Below, one piece after another: positions 36,713 through 46,025 of a stretch of DNA of 64,000 nucleotides. The stretch's first letter is position 1. Every line of letters begins with the position of its first letter. A program made the position numbers and the translations under genes. This stretch comes from Burkholderiaceae bacterium (GTDB lineage: Bacteria > Pseudomonadota > Gammaproteobacteria > Burkholderiales > Burkholderiaceae_C), in the NCBI GenBank assembly GCA_913776825.1, contig CAJYPV010000026.1:540666-604665 (forward strand), given 5' to 3'. Under the pieces are notes generated by a model. It was not told the DNA's origin, searched no databases, and saw nothing but the letters and a program-made list of their open reading frames with translations.

Positions 36713-36788
36713 GCCGGTGTAGCTCAGTTGGTAGAGCAGCGCATTCGTAATGCGAAGGTCGGGAGTTCGACTCTCTTCACCGGCACCA
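36713..36788 (+). tRNA. tRNA-Thr (anticodon CGT)
   Basis: 76 bases: acceptor GCCGGTG pairing with CACCGGC, D arm GCTCAGTTGGTAGAGC, anticodon stem GCGCATTCGTAATGCG with anticodon CGT, T arm GGGAGTTCGACTCTC with one weak pair, encoded CCA. Confidence 0.97.
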
Positions 36789-36795
36789 ATTCAGC

Positions 36796-36834
36796 AAGGC
36801 CTGAGGTCGCAAGATCTCAGGCCTTTGTCTTTTC
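36796..36834 (+). terminator. Terminator after tRNA-Thr
   Basis: AAGGCCTGAG (36796-36805) pairs with CTCAGGCCTT (36816-36825), followed by TGTCTTTTCT. Confidence 0.85.
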
Positions 36835-37093
36835 TGCTCGTCCATGGCGGTGGGCGCGGCGGAGGGCTCGATCGCATCCGAGCCTCTCGATCCGGTCCGT
36901 CCATCTGCAATCCGCGCTGGCTAGCATTGGTCTTGTCGTCGCTCCGTGATGGCCTTCGGGCTGGCGATGGAGAGTGGGTTCATCGAAGCCGACTGAACCG
37001 TTCAAGCCGCGACGTGACTCCGGCCGCTGTCGTGTGAAGCGCACGGCGTTGCATCGATCTCATTAAGTTCTATCAAGAGGCGATGTTGATGGC

Positions 37094-37122
37094 ACGACAA
37101 GATGCCATTGCCGTGTTATATT
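37094..37122 (+). promoter_or_regulatory. Probable promoter of the cold-shock gene
   Basis: ACGACA, 17-bp spacer, TATATT at 37117-37122 with extended -10 TG one base upstream. Expected start near 37129 gives a leader of about 195 bases, the length typical of temperature-responsive csp mRNAs. A small hairpin AAGACC/GGTCTT lies early in the leader. The rest of the 534-bp gap 36789-37322 shows nothing else. Confidence 0.55.
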
Positions 37123-37322
37123 CGGCGGCATAGATACGCACAAGACCGTTTCTCAAGGTCTTTATCTGCAGCCCCGCCGGTCATCCCCTGACCCCACCTC
37201 GCGCGAGCGGCTCGCTACAGCATCAACTCCCGCTGACTGTTCTTGAGTGTTTCTGTCTCCGCATCGCCATGTGGCGGCGGAGTGTTCTCGCTCATCTTTT
37301 CAATTTCCAAAAAGGAAACACC

Positions 37323-37541
37323 ATGTCCAATCAAGTGCAAACCGGTACCGTGAAGTGGTTCGACGACGGCAAGGGCTTCGGCTTCATCACCCCGGCTGAC
37401 GGCTCCAAGGACCTGTTCGCCCACCACTCGGAAATCCGCAACAACGGCGGCTTCCGTACCCTGGCCGAAGGCGCCCGCGTCGAGTTCGAGGTCAAGGAAG
37501 GCCAAAAGGGCCTGCAGGCCGCCAACATTCGCGCGCTGTAA
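37323..37541 (+). CDS. Cold-shock protein (CspA family)
   Basis: 72-residue single-strand nucleic-acid-binding OB-fold protein. RNP1 KGFGFIT and RNP2 LFAHHSEI are intact. ATG at 37323 follows AAAAAGGAAACACC. It has a long untranslated leader and leads a group with a small conserved protein and infA; an RNA chaperone role in cold or stress adaptation is expected. Confidence 0.95.
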   Translation: MSNQVQTGTVKWFDDGKGFGFITPADGSKDLFAHHSEIRNNGGFRTLAEGARVEFEVKEGQKGLQAANIRAL

Positions 37542-37648
37542 TCCAACACGCGACACCACGTGGCAGGGCACGTTCAACAACCCTGCAACATCCAAACCGC
37601 GCCAAGACGGTGATACCGACCAGTCAAGGCGCACACACCTCAAGAAAT

Positions 37649-37885
37649 ATGCAAAACAACAGCATTGAGGTGGGGCGTTACCTTGTCTCACCTATGACCA
37701 AACCCCATGTCGACGGCGGCTTTGCCGCTTCGGTCTCGATTCGTTCGGGACGCGGCATGTCCAGCATCGATCGCGTGTGGCGCTTTGTGCCCACGTTCCC
37801 AAGCCAACAAGCCGCCCTGCGTTACGCTACGGCGGAAGGAACGGCTTGGGCGCGGAAGAGCCTGGCGACCCTCCTCCCGGCATGA
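37649..37885 (+). CDS. Small conserved protein next to the cold-shock gene
   Basis: 78 residues from the ATG at 37649 (a later ATG at 37694 is possible). MTKPHVDGGFAASVSIRSGR, then DRVWRFVPTFPSQQAALRYA. I recall similar short proteins beside csp genes in Burkholderiales but know no function. Predicted as a small alpha/beta domain with no signal or membrane helix. The frame shows normal third-position GC preference, supporting it as real. Confidence 0.6.
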   Translation: MQNNSIEVGRYLVSPMTKPHVDGGFAASVSIRSGRGMSSIDRVWRFVPTFPSQQAALRYATAEGTAWARKSLATLLPA

Positions 37886-37978
37886 CGGGATGTGAGCGCC
37901 ACGCCGGCGCACCCGATCGAGACGCTTCCCGCCCGGGCGCGGGAAACGACTCACCACCACACTGACAAAGGAGAACCC

Positions 37979-38251
37979 GTGGCAAAGGAAGAACTCATTG
38001 AAATGAACGGGGTGGTGGAGGAAGTGCTGCCCGATTCCCGTTTCGCAGTTGTGCTCGAGAACGGCCATCGTCTGATCGCCTACGCCTCCGGCAAGATGCG
38101 CAAGCACTTCATCCGCATCCTGGCGGGCGACAACGTGTCGCTCGAGCTGTCGCCTTACGACCTCAGCAAGGGTCGCATCACCTTCCGTCACATCCAGCGT
38201 GGTGCAGGCGGCGGGACCGGTGCCCCCCGGCCGTCACAAAACCGTCGCTGA
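37979..38251 (+). CDS. infA: Translation initiation factor IF-1
   Basis: 90 residues, S1-type OB fold that binds the ribosomal A site. AKEELIEMNGVVEEVLPDSR, FAVVLENGHRLIAYASGKMR and SPYDLSKGRITFR are clear IF-1 signatures. Starts with GTG at 37979 behind AAAGGAG. About 15 extra residues (GAGGGTGAPRPSQNRR) extend beyond the usual 72-residue core. Probably the second, csp-linked infA copy common in Burkholderiales, since the main copy usually sits in the ribosomal-protein operon. Confidence 0.93.
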   Translation: MAKEELIEMNGVVEEVLPDSRFAVVLENGHRLIAYASGKMRKHFIRILAGDNVSLELSPYDLSKGRITFRHIQRGAGGGTGAPRPSQNRR

Positions 38252-38362
38252 AGCGCGCGGATACCGCTGGCGGCCAGTGCCCGCCCAGTGGCTGACGCCC
38301 TGATGCCGACACACTCGCAGACCGGTTCCGCCGTGGTTTCACCGGCGGCGCAGGTCGCAAAA

Positions 38363-38390
38363 AAGGCCGCCCTCGGGCGGCCTTTCCTTT
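38363..38390. terminator. Bidirectional terminator between infA and fbp
   Basis: Stem AAGGCCGCCC/GGGCGGCCTT with a two-base loop, preceded by A run (38359 onward) and followed by TCCTTTT; serves the plus-strand infA and the minus-strand fbp. Confidence 0.85.
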
Positions 38391-38474
38391 TGCGGCGTGT
38401 GGATGGGGATCACCGCAACCCGATGGGCCCCGTTCGGGGCCTCATCGAGCCGCCGGCCCGCAGGCCGGAAAGCC

Positions 38475-39488
38475 TCAGGGCTTGGCCTCGAGGTGGTAAG
38501 CGGTGATCCGCTCCACTTCCTTCTTCGAGCCCAGCACCACCGAGACCCGCTCGTGCAACTGCGCGGGCTGCAGGTCCAGGATGCGCTGACGCGCATTGGT
38601 CGCGGCGCCGCCGGCCTGTTCCACCAGGAAGGCCATCGGATTGGCCTCATACATCAAGCGCAACTTGCCGGCCTTTTTCGGCTCGCGCTTGTCCCACGGA
38701 TACAGGAACACGCCGCCACGGGTCAGGATGCGATGCACATCCGCCACCATCGAGGCAATCCAGCGCATGTTGAAGTTCTTGCCGCGCGGGCCTTCCTCGC
38801 CGGCCAGGCATTCGTCGATGTAGCGCTTCACGGGCTCGTCCCAGTGGCGCATGTTGGACATGTTGATCGCGAATTCCTTGGTCTCTTCCGGGATCTTCAC
38901 ATCGTCGGCGGTCAGCACCCAGGAGCCTTGCTCGCGGTCGAGGGTGAACATCGCCACGCCATCGCCCACCGTCAACACCAGCGTGGTCTGCGGACCGTAG
39001 ACGCAATAACCGGCGGCGGCCTGCGCGGAACCGGGTTGCAGGAAGTCGTCCTCGCTGACGCCCTTGCTGCCTTCGGGCTTCTTCAGCACCGAGAAGATGG
39101 TCCCGATCGACACATTCACGTCGATGTTGCTGGACCCGTCCAGCGGATCGAACATCAGCAGATATTCGCCCTGCGGGAAGCGGTTGGGCACCAGATGGAT
39201 GCTTTCCATCTCTTCGGAGGCCATGGCCGCCAGATGGCCGCCCCATTCGTTGGCCTCGATCAGCACTTCGTTGGCGATGATGTCCAGCTTCTTCTGGACC
39301 TCGCCCTGCACATTCTCCGACCCCGCCGTGCCCAGCACATCGCCGAGCGCGCCCTTGTTGACGCTGATGGCGATGCGCTTGCAGGCGCGGGCGACGACTT
39401 CGATCAGCAGCCGCAACTGCGACGGGATATGACCGTGCAGGCGCTGCTGCTCGACCAGGTATTGGGTCAGGCTGACGCGTTGACTCAT
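38475..39488 (-). CDS. fbp: Fructose-1,6-bisphosphatase class I
   Basis: Gluconeogenic/Calvin-cycle phosphatase; 337 residues, normal length. MSQRVSLTQYLVEQQR at the start, metal site DPLDGSSNIDVN, NFNMRWIASMVADVHRIL for the substrate and RGGVFLYPWD. ATG at 39488 chosen over an in-frame extension to 39578 that has no similarity. Downstream of pepN in the same direction, 138 bp apart. Confidence 0.97.
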   Translation of the reverse strand: MSQRVSLTQYLVEQQRLHGHIPSQLRLLIEVVARACKRIAISVNKGALGDVLGTAGSENVQGEVQKKLDIIANEVLIEANEWGGHLAAMASEEMESIHLVPNRFPQGEYLLMFDPLDGSSNIDVNVSIGTIFSVLKKPEGSKGVSEDDFLQPGSAQAAAGYCVYGPQTTLVLTVGDGVAMFTLDREQGSWVLTADDVKIPEETKEFAINMSNMRHWDEPVKRYIDECLAGEEGPRGKNFNMRWIASMVADVHRILTRGGVFLYPWDKREPKKAGKLRLMYEANPMAFLVEQAGGAATNARQRILDLQPAQLHERVSVVLGSKKEVERITAYHLEAKP

Positions 39489-39626
39489 GAAACGACTCCG
39501 GATGGTTAAGAAACTCTTCGCAATCGTGGGCGAGGCGCGTGGGGCCGGGGCGGCGCGGTCTCGTGGCGGCCGATTCACCGGCCGCTCAACGACTCGCCCG
39601 GCCAGGCCACCGGCCTGACCGGCCGA

Positions 39627-42386
39627 TCAGCCTTGGGCCGGGACCTCGGCCACCGGCGCGTTCGCCGCCGCAGCGCTGGCGACGCTGTCCGCGGTGGCGG
39701 CCGTGTCCATGGCGATGGCGCGCTCGACGATCTCGCGCACGTCATTCGACAGGTCCGGCTTGGCGGCCACGCGAGCGATCGCCTCACGGGCGGCGCTGCG
39801 ATAAGGCTGCGCCAGCGCGGTCCAGCGGTCCATCACACGCGCCAGGCGGCCGGCGACCTGCGGATTGATCGCATCCAGCGCCAGCACCTGCTCGGCCCAG
39901 AACACATAACCGGCGGCATCGCGGCGATGGAAGGCGGCCGGGTTGAACATGCACAGCGAGAAGATCAGGCTGCGAGCGCGGTTCGGGTTCTTCAGCGTGA
40001 AGTCCGCATGCTTGAGCAACTGCTTCACGCGGCCGAAGGTGCGGCCGTCCTGCTCGGCGGCGCGGCCTTGCAGCGCGAACCATTTGTCGATCACCAGCGC
40101 ATCGTGCTTGAACTGGGCGTGGAAGCGCGCCAGCGCGCTGTCCGCGAGCTCCGCATGGGCATTGACCAAGGCGGACAGGGCGCCGAATCGATCGGTCATG
40201 TTGCCGGCGTCCTTGAAGCGCTGATAGGCGCGGCCCGGCCAGACGGTGTCGCCGCTGCGCGTGGCGTGCAGCACCAGCATCGACAGCGCCAGGTTGGTCA
40301 GCGCGCGCTTGCCGCTTTGCACCGGATCGGGCTGATAGCCGCCCGCGACCTGATGCGACTCATACGCCCAGACCCAGTCGGCCTGCAATGCGGCCGCGAG
40401 TTGTTCCTGCGCGGCAGCCACGGCGGCATGCACGGCCTGCGGGTCGACCTCAGCCAATTGCTCGGCGATGTAGGCCTCGTCCGGCAGTTGCAGCGCCAGC
40501 GCCTTGAAGGCCGGGTCCAGCTCGGGATGACGCAGCACCGCGCGCATCGCGTCCAGATAGGCCGCATCCAGCGTCAGCGGCTGGCCGGCGCGCACCGCGC
40601 CGAGGATGCGGGCCAGCGCCAGGCGCTGGCTGGCTTCCCAGCGGTTGAAGGCGTCGGTGTCGTGCTTGAGCAGCACCAGCAGCTCGTCGTCGCCCAGGCC
40701 GTCTTCCAGCACCACCGGCGCGGAGAAGCCACGCAGCAGCGACGGCACCGGCGCGGACGGCACATTCACGAAGATGAAGGACTGCTCCGCCTGGTCCAGC
40801 ACCAGCACCCGCTCGGTGTCGGTCGCGCCAGCGGCGCCATCCTCGCCGTGCAGCATCAGCGGCAAGGCCTGACCCTCGCGGGACAGCAGTCCCAGCGCGA
40901 CCGGGATCACCTGCGGCAGCTTGCCGTCCTGGCCCGGCGTCGGCGGATTGACCTGTTGCAGCGTCAGCGTGAAGGTCTGTGCGGCAGCGTCGTACTGGCC
41001 GCGGGCCTGCAGGCGCGGCGTACCGGCCTGGGCATACCAGCGCTTGAAGGCGTCGAGTCGGGTCGACAGCGCCGAACCCGGATTCGCATCGGCGATCGCC
41101 TGGGCGAAGTCGTCGCAGGTCACCGCCTGGCCATCGTGACGCTCGAAGTAGAGCGCCATGCCCTTGGCGAAGCCATCCCGGCCGACCAGCGTCTGGTACA
41201 TGCGCACGACTTCGGCGCCCTTGTCGTAGACGGTGGCGGTGTAGAAATTGTTGATCTCCACATACTGGTCGGGCCGCACCGGATGCGCCATCGATCCGGC
41301 GTCTTCCGGGAACTGGCGGGCGCGCAGGCCACGCACATCCTGGATGCGGCAGACCGCGCGCGCGCTGGGCGTTGCGGCCATGTCCTGGCTGAATTCCTGG
41401 TCACGGAAGACGGTCAGGCCTTCCTTGAGCGAGAGCTGGAACCAGTCGCGGCAGGTGACGCGGTTGCCGGTCCAGTTGTGGAAATACTCGTGCGCGACGA
41501 TCGACTCGATGCGCTGGAAATCCGCATCGGTCGCGGTGGCCGGCGAGGCCAGCAGCGCCGAGGTGTTGAAGATGTTCAGGCCCTTGTTCTCCATCGCGCC
41601 CATGTTGAAGTCGGACACGCCGACCACCATGAAGCGCTCCAGGTCCAGCGGCAGCTGGAAGCGGGCCTCGTCCCACACCACCGAGGCGATCAACGCGTTC
41701 ATCGCGTGCTCGGTCTTTTCCAGGTCGCCGCGGCGCACGAACACCTGCAGCAGATGGTCCTTGCCGCTGCGGGTGCGGATGCGCTGCTCACGCGCGACCA
41801 GGTCCGCCGCGACCAGCGCGAACAGATAGCTGGGCTTGGGGAAGGGGTCGTGCCACTTGGCGAGATGGCGGCCGTTGTCCAGATCGGCGGTCTCCAGCAG
41901 ATTGCCGTTGGAGAGCAGGACCGGATAGCGCGCCTTGTCGGCGCGCATCGTGACCGTGTAGACCGCCATCACATCGGGGCGGTCCATGAAGTAGGTGATG
42001 CGGCGGAAGCCTTCGGCCTCGCACTGGGTGAAGAAGCCGCCGCCCGAGGTGTAGAGGCCCGACAGCGCCGTGTTCTTGTCCGGGCAGCAGGTGTTGCGGA
42101 TTTCCAGCGTGAAATCGGCATCCGGCACGTTGTCGATGACCAGCTCATGGCCTTCGGTGCGGAAGGACACGCTCTCCCCGTTGATCAGCACCCGCAGCAG
42201 ATTCAGCTCTTCGCCGTGCAGACGCAGCGGGCCGTGCGGCACGCCGGCATTGCGCTCCAGGCGCATCTTGCTGGTCACCAGCGTCTTGGCCGGCTCCAGA
42301 TCGAAGCACAGGTCCACGGTGCGGATCCAGAAGATCGGCGCGATGTAGTCCTCGCGGCGGATGAGGTGGGCAGTGCCTTCACGCAT
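39627..42386 (-). CDS. pepN: Aminopeptidase N (M1 family zinc peptidase)
   Basis: About 919 residues. Zinc site HEYFH (His299, Glu300, His303) with Glu322 18 residues later, and the substrate-anchoring GAMENKGL before it. The N-terminal beta domain has the typical RREDYIAPIFWIRTVDLCFDL; the C-terminal part is the DUF3458 region of bacterial PepN. AGGA eight bases before the ATG at 42386 favours that start; ATG 42395 is three codons upstream. Removes N-terminal amino acids from peptides in the cytoplasm. Confidence 0.95.
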   Translation of the reverse strand: MREGTAHLIRREDYIAPIFWIRTVDLCFDLEPAKTLVTSKMRLERNAGVPHGPLRLHGEELNLLRVLINGESVSFRTEGHELVIDNVPDADFTLEIRNTCCPDKNTALSGLYTSGGGFFTQCEAEGFRRITYFMDRPDVMAVYTVTMRADKARYPVLLSNGNLLETADLDNGRHLAKWHDPFPKPSYLFALVAADLVAREQRIRTRSGKDHLLQVFVRRGDLEKTEHAMNALIASVVWDEARFQLPLDLERFMVVGVSDFNMGAMENKGLNIFNTSALLASPATATDADFQRIESIVAHEYFHNWTGNRVTCRDWFQLSLKEGLTVFRDQEFSQDMAATPSARAVCRIQDVRGLRARQFPEDAGSMAHPVRPDQYVEINNFYTATVYDKGAEVVRMYQTLVGRDGFAKGMALYFERHDGQAVTCDDFAQAIADANPGSALSTRLDAFKRWYAQAGTPRLQARGQYDAAAQTFTLTLQQVNPPTPGQDGKLPQVIPVALGLLSREGQALPLMLHGEDGAAGATDTERVLVLDQAEQSFIFVNVPSAPVPSLLRGFSAPVVLEDGLGDDELLVLLKHDTDAFNRWEASQRLALARILGAVRAGQPLTLDAAYLDAMRAVLRHPELDPAFKALALQLPDEAYIAEQLAEVDPQAVHAAVAAAQEQLAAALQADWVWAYESHQVAGGYQPDPVQSGKRALTNLALSMLVLHATRSGDTVWPGRAYQRFKDAGNMTDRFGALSALVNAHAELADSALARFHAQFKHDALVIDKWFALQGRAAEQDGRTFGRVKQLLKHADFTLKNPNRARSLIFSLCMFNPAAFHRRDAAGYVFWAEQVLALDAINPQVAGRLARVMDRWTALAQPYRSAAREAIARVAAKPDLSNDVREIVERAIAMDTAATADSVASAAAANAPVAEVPAQG

Positions 42387-42703
42387 GTCGGTCATCCTAA
42401 AAAAAGGGTCAGGTCTGAATGCCTGACAAAGTGTCAATTCACGTCGGCCGGGCCGACGACAGCGGCCTCAAGGCCGAAACAGCGATGGCGCCAGACCCCG
42501 CGCGGCCAGCGCCGACGGGCCCTGGCGATCGGCGCTGCGCGACGCCGCGCGCGCCGGCATCGGCCTCGAAGCTGGCCGTGCGGGCAGCCGGCGCGCCCGG
42601 CGCACGCCGGGCGATCCGCTCGGCGCGTCCGTCCCACCGGGTGGTCGGACAGCCCCCGGTCGAGACCGGCGCAACGCGGGGCGCGGCCCGGCGGCTCATG
42701 GGC
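42387..42703. other. 317-bp gap between prfB and pepN; nothing seen
   Basis: GC-rich spacer with several open frames but no domain, repeat or terminator I can support. It contains the pepN leader. Confidence 0.5.
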
Positions 42704-43808
42704 TTAGACGCCTTGCTTGAGCGAGGCGGTGATGAACGCATCCAGGTCGCCATCCAGCACTTTTTGGGTGTTGGAGATTTCCACGTTGGTGCGCAGGTCC
42801 TTGATGCGGCTCTGGTCCAGCACATACGAACGGATCTGGTGGCCCCAGCCCACGTCGGTCTTGCTGTCTTCCAGCTTCTGCTGTTCGGCCATGCGCTTCT
42901 TCATTTCATGGTCGTACAGACGCGAGCGCAGCCGGCGCCACGCGACGTCCCGGTTGCTGTGCTGGCTGCGGCTGTCCTGGCACTGGACCACGATGCCGGT
43001 CGGCAGGTGGGTCAGGCGGACGGCGGAGTCGGTCTTGTTGATGTGCTGACCACCGGCGCCGCTGGCGCGGTAGGTGTCGGTGCGGACATCGGCCGGGTTG
43101 ATGTCGATCTCGATCGAGTCATCGATTTCCGGATAGACGAACAGCGACGCGAAGCTGGTGTGGCGACCGCCGGAGGAATCGAACGGGCTCTTGCGCACCA
43201 GGCGATGCACGCCGGATTCGGTGCGCAGCAGACCGAAGGCGTATTCGCCCTCGACCTTGAGCGTGGCGCTCTTGATGCCGGCGACTTCGTCGTCGGTCTG
43301 TTCCTCGACTTCCGTCTTGAAGCCCTTGCGCTCGCAGTACCGCACGTACTGGCGCAGCAGCATGCCGGCCCAGTCGCAGGCCTCGGTGCCGCCGGCGCCG
43401 GCCTGGATGTCGATGAAGCAGTTGCTGGGGTCGGCCGGGTTGTTGAACATCCGGCGGAATTCGAGCTGCTCGACGCTTTCGGCGAGCTTGGCCGCCTCGG
43501 CCTCGATGGTCTGCAGGCCGGCGATGTCGTTGTCGTCTTTGGACATCTCGAACAGTTCGAGGTTGTCCGAGAGATTCGTGGTCAGGTGATTGATGGTTTC
43601 CACCACCTGTTCCAGGGTGCGCTTCTCTTTGCCCAGTTCCTGGGCGCGCTTCGGGTCATTCCAGACGTTGGGGTTCTCCAGCGCCGCATTGACCTCGTTC
43701 AACCGCAGTGATTTGCGGTCGTAGTCAAAGGTACCCCCTTAGCGCGTCGGTACGCGCTTGCAGATCGGTCAGGGCGTTCCCGATCGCATTGATTTGTTCG
43801 ATGTCCAT
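42704..43808 (-). CDS. prfB: Peptide chain release factor 2 (programmed +1 frameshift)
   Basis: RF2 reads UAA and UGA stop codons. The gene has two frames: codons 1-27 from ATG 43808 (MDIEQINAIGNALTDLQART, then DALRGYL) end at CTT-TGA; skipping the U at 43727 continues as DYDRKSLRLNEVNAALE to the stop at 42704, giving 367 residues. The second frame holds the GGQ loop (RASGAGGQHINKTDSAVR) and the SPF anticodon-like motif (RKSPFDSSGGRHT). The AGGGGG stimulator lies just upstream of the shift site. No lysS follows, unlike in E. coli. Confidence 0.97.
43724..43740 (-). promoter_or_regulatory. prfB autoregulatory frameshift site
   Basis: Minus-strand AAGGGGGT (43740-43733), three bases, then CTTTGAC (43730-43724). 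This is the classical Shine-Dalgarno-like element plus slippery CTT and poor-context TGA that lets RF2 level control its own synthesis. Confidence 0.95.
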
Positions 43809-43977
43809 GGTCTTCTTTGAAACGTGAAGGGCGCGTGCGGCCGACCGGTCGCACGGGACCTGATGAGCGCCTGGCGTGCCCCGAAGGGCGCCTCCGGCGC
43901 TCGCGATGGCCGCCACCCGAGGCAGGCCAAGCGGCGCATTTTCTCATGGGGCGGGCCGGGCGGCCTAAGATCGTCGG

Positions 43978-44343
43978 ATGGCCGATTTCCGAGATGTCCC
44001 CCAACGCGGCGACCCGGTCGGGCACACCGTCCCGTCGCCTCCCGCGCGCCGACCCCGCGTCTGGCCGCTCACCGTGGCGCTGCTCGCGCTATGGGGCGGC
44101 GTGACCTTCGGCGTGGCCTGGCTGGCGCGCGACCTGAGCTTCGATTTCTTCGGCTGGCCGTTCAGTTTCTGGATGGGGGCGCAGGGCGCGCTGATCGTGT
44201 ATTGCCTGATCGTGGCGGTGTACGCCCGTTCGATGAACCGCCGCGAAGCCGCCTGGGTGGCCGTGCACGGCAGCGAGCCGCCGCCGATCGCCGCGCCTGT
44301 GACGCCGGCGGAGCCCGCGCGCGGCCGGCCGTCCGAGTTCTGA
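43978..44343 (+). CDS. DUF4212 small membrane protein
   Basis: 121 residues with two helices (VWPLTVALLALWGGVTFGVA and FSFWMGAQGALIVYCLIVAV) and YARSMNRREAAW, which fits DUF4212, the small subunit normally encoded beside a large sodium:solute symporter (acetate-permease type). Here no symporter gene follows; the next gene is a ParB-like gene on the other strand. Proline/alanine-rich at both ends. Divergent from prfB. Confidence 0.75.
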   Translation: MADFRDVPQRGDPVGHTVPSPPARRPRVWPLTVALLALWGGVTFGVAWLARDLSFDFFGWPFSFWMGAQGALIVYCLIVAVYARSMNRREAAWVAVHGSEPPPIAAPVTPAEPARGRPSEF

Positions 44344-44411
44344 CGCTGACGCGCATGACCGGTCCGTTGGCGCGCCGAGCCGGTAGGGTCGCCGGCCGGT
44401 GCCCGGCGCGG

Positions 44412-45272
44412 TCAGGCGCCGGCGTGGCGGGCGGCGCTCAATTGGGCCTGCAGATCGCTGACCTGCGCGCGCAGCTGGCTGTTCTCGTCCTGCAGCGCCT
44501 GCACCTGGGCGCGCAGCAGCGCGATGCGCGGATCGGCTTCCGGCTCGCCGTCCTCGGTGGTGGCCACCCCCAGCACCTCGACGGCCACGTCCGCCACCGG
44601 ATCCGGCGTCGACTTCTTGCCGCTGCGGGATTCGCGCACCCGCTTGGCGGCCTGGCGCAGTTCCTTCTTGCCGCCGGCGGCAGCGGCAGCCTGTTCCTCG
44701 GCGGGCAGATCGGCGATGACGGCCGCCGCGCTGATCGACACCTCGCCCGACTTCACCGCAGCCACCAGCTCCGGCGCGGCCGCCTTTTGGATTTTCTCGA
44801 TCTGGCTGACCGTGGCGCTGCTGATCCGCGCGGCACGGGCGATGGCCTCCCGGCTCTTGAGCGGCGGTGGCGGCGGCAACGCGGCGTCCGGTGCCGCCGC
44901 GGCCTCGACGGGTGCCTCGGGCGCGGGATCGTCCAGCACTGCCAGTCGACGGGCTTCCAGGATCTCCTTCTTGCGCAGCGCCAGCACGCCGCGCTGGAAG
45001 TCCGACACGCTGCGGCGGCCGAGATGCTGGTCGATCATCCACAGATGCACGTCCTCCATCGAGGTGAAGCGCGTGTTCTGCACCGTCTGGAAGGGCAGAC
45101 CATGGCGGCTGCAGATGCTGTAGCGGTTGTGGCCATCGATCAGCACCTCGCCCCAGAGCACCAGCGCATCGCGGCAGCCCTCGGCCAGGATGCTGCGTTC
45201 CAGGGCCGCATATTCGTCCTCGGTCAGCGGGTCGATGTAGGCGCGGAGATCTTCGTTGACGATGATGTTCAT
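44412..45272 (-). CDS. ParB-like nuclease-domain protein with coiled-coil tail
   Basis: 286 residues from the ATG at 45272. Residues 1-100 are a ParB/Srx N-terminal-type fold (MNIIVNEDLRAYIDPLTEDE, LIDGHNRYSICSRHGLPF, WMIDQHLGRRSVSDFQRG). A middle segment REAIARAARISSATVSQIEK looks like a helix-turn-helix. The C-terminal 60 residues form a coiled coil (LLRAQVQALQDENSQLRAQV). No parA, parS-like repeats or plasmid genes are adjacent, and it is not the chromosomal ParB. Possibly a transcriptional or plasmid-derived DNA-binding protein. Confidence 0.75.
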   Translation of the reverse strand: MNIIVNEDLRAYIDPLTEDEYAALERSILAEGCRDALVLWGEVLIDGHNRYSICSRHGLPFQTVQNTRFTSMEDVHLWMIDQHLGRRSVSDFQRGVLALRKKEILEARRLAVLDDPAPEAPVEAAAAPDAALPPPPPLKSREAIARAARISSATVSQIEKIQKAAAPELVAAVKSGEVSISAAAVIADLPAEEQAAAAAGGKKELRQAAKRVRESRSGKKSTPDPVADVAVEVLGVATTEDGEPEADPRIALLRAQVQALQDENSQLRAQVSDLQAQLSAARHAGA

Positions 45273-45467
45273 GGGCGGGAAATGAAAAGGCCGGGGGCGC
45301 TGCAGGCGGCCACCTGTTCGCACCTGTGCGACAGGCGCGCGACGTCGGCAAACACAGAATCAAGGGGCGGCATTCTGCCCAAACCGGCGGGTCGGGTGGG
45401 CGACTTGCCCAAGTGGTCGTCGACTCAACGATGCGCTTCGCGTCCAATTCCTCAAAGGAGACCGTTC

Positions 45468-46025
45468 ATGCAGATTGCTCGATTCATCCGCCCGATGGGC
45501 GCCACCGCGACCGCCGCCCTGTGCGCCGTGACCCTGTGGACGACCGGATGCGCCAGCTCGGCCGGTGCGGCGGGCGGCACGTCGCCCGCGGCCAGCACGG
45601 CGACGGCCGGCGCCAAGCCGTCCGGCCCGGCACTGCCGGCCGATGGCCCGTCCCTGAAGCGCTGGAGCGATCAGGCCTGGGAAGTGGCCTCCCTCGGCAG
45701 CCGCGACCTGCCGGAAGGCGGACCGCGTCCGACCTTGCAGGTGATGGAGAGCGCCGCCGTCGGCACCGATGGGTGCAACCGCTATCGCCATCCCTTCACC
45801 GTGCCGGCCGACGTTCCGGGCGCGCTGCGCTTCAGCCCTGAAGGCGCGGTGATGACCCGCATGGCCTGCCTGCCTCCCGCCGACGCCATCGCGCGCGAGT
45901 GGCACCAGGCGCTGACCGCCACGCGCTCGATCCGCGCGGAGGGCCATCGCCTGTTGCTGATCGATCAAAGCGACAACGTGCTGGCGCGTCTGCGTCCCCA
46001 GACCAAGACCGCAGGCACGCCGTGA
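45468..46025 (+). CDS. META-domain lipoprotein
   Basis: 185 residues. Signal peptide with lipobox-like WTTGC (Cys about 28), so probably a lipoprotein; a Ser/Ala/Thr-rich linker follows, then a META/HslJ-type domain (WEVASLG..., VGTDGCNRYRHPFTV, SPEGAVMTRMACLPPA, LLLIDQSDNVLARLRP). Family members are linked to envelope stress and novobiocin tolerance. ATG at 45468 follows AAAGGAG at seven bases. The much longer open frame in which it lies (from 43824) is not coding upstream of this point. Stop overlaps the start of the thioesterase (TGATG). Confidence 0.85.
   Translation: MQIARFIRPMGATATAALCAVTLWTTGCASSAGAAGGTSPAASTATAGAKPSGPALPADGPSLKRWSDQAWEVASLGSRDLPEGGPRPTLQVMESAAVGTDGCNRYRHPFTVPADVPGALRFSPEGAVMTRMACLPPADAIAREWHQALTATRSIRAEGHRLLLIDQSDNVLARLRPQTKTAGTP

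Noticed and set aside
39633..42707. 1024-codon open frame on the plus strand opposite pepN
   Set aside because: Antisense shadow; pepN has the intact zinc site and full family similarity.
43824..46025. 733-codon frame ending in the META lipoprotein
   Set aside because: Only the last 185 codons (from 45468, with Shine-Dalgarno and lipobox) have protein-like features; the rest is antisense to the ParB-like gene.
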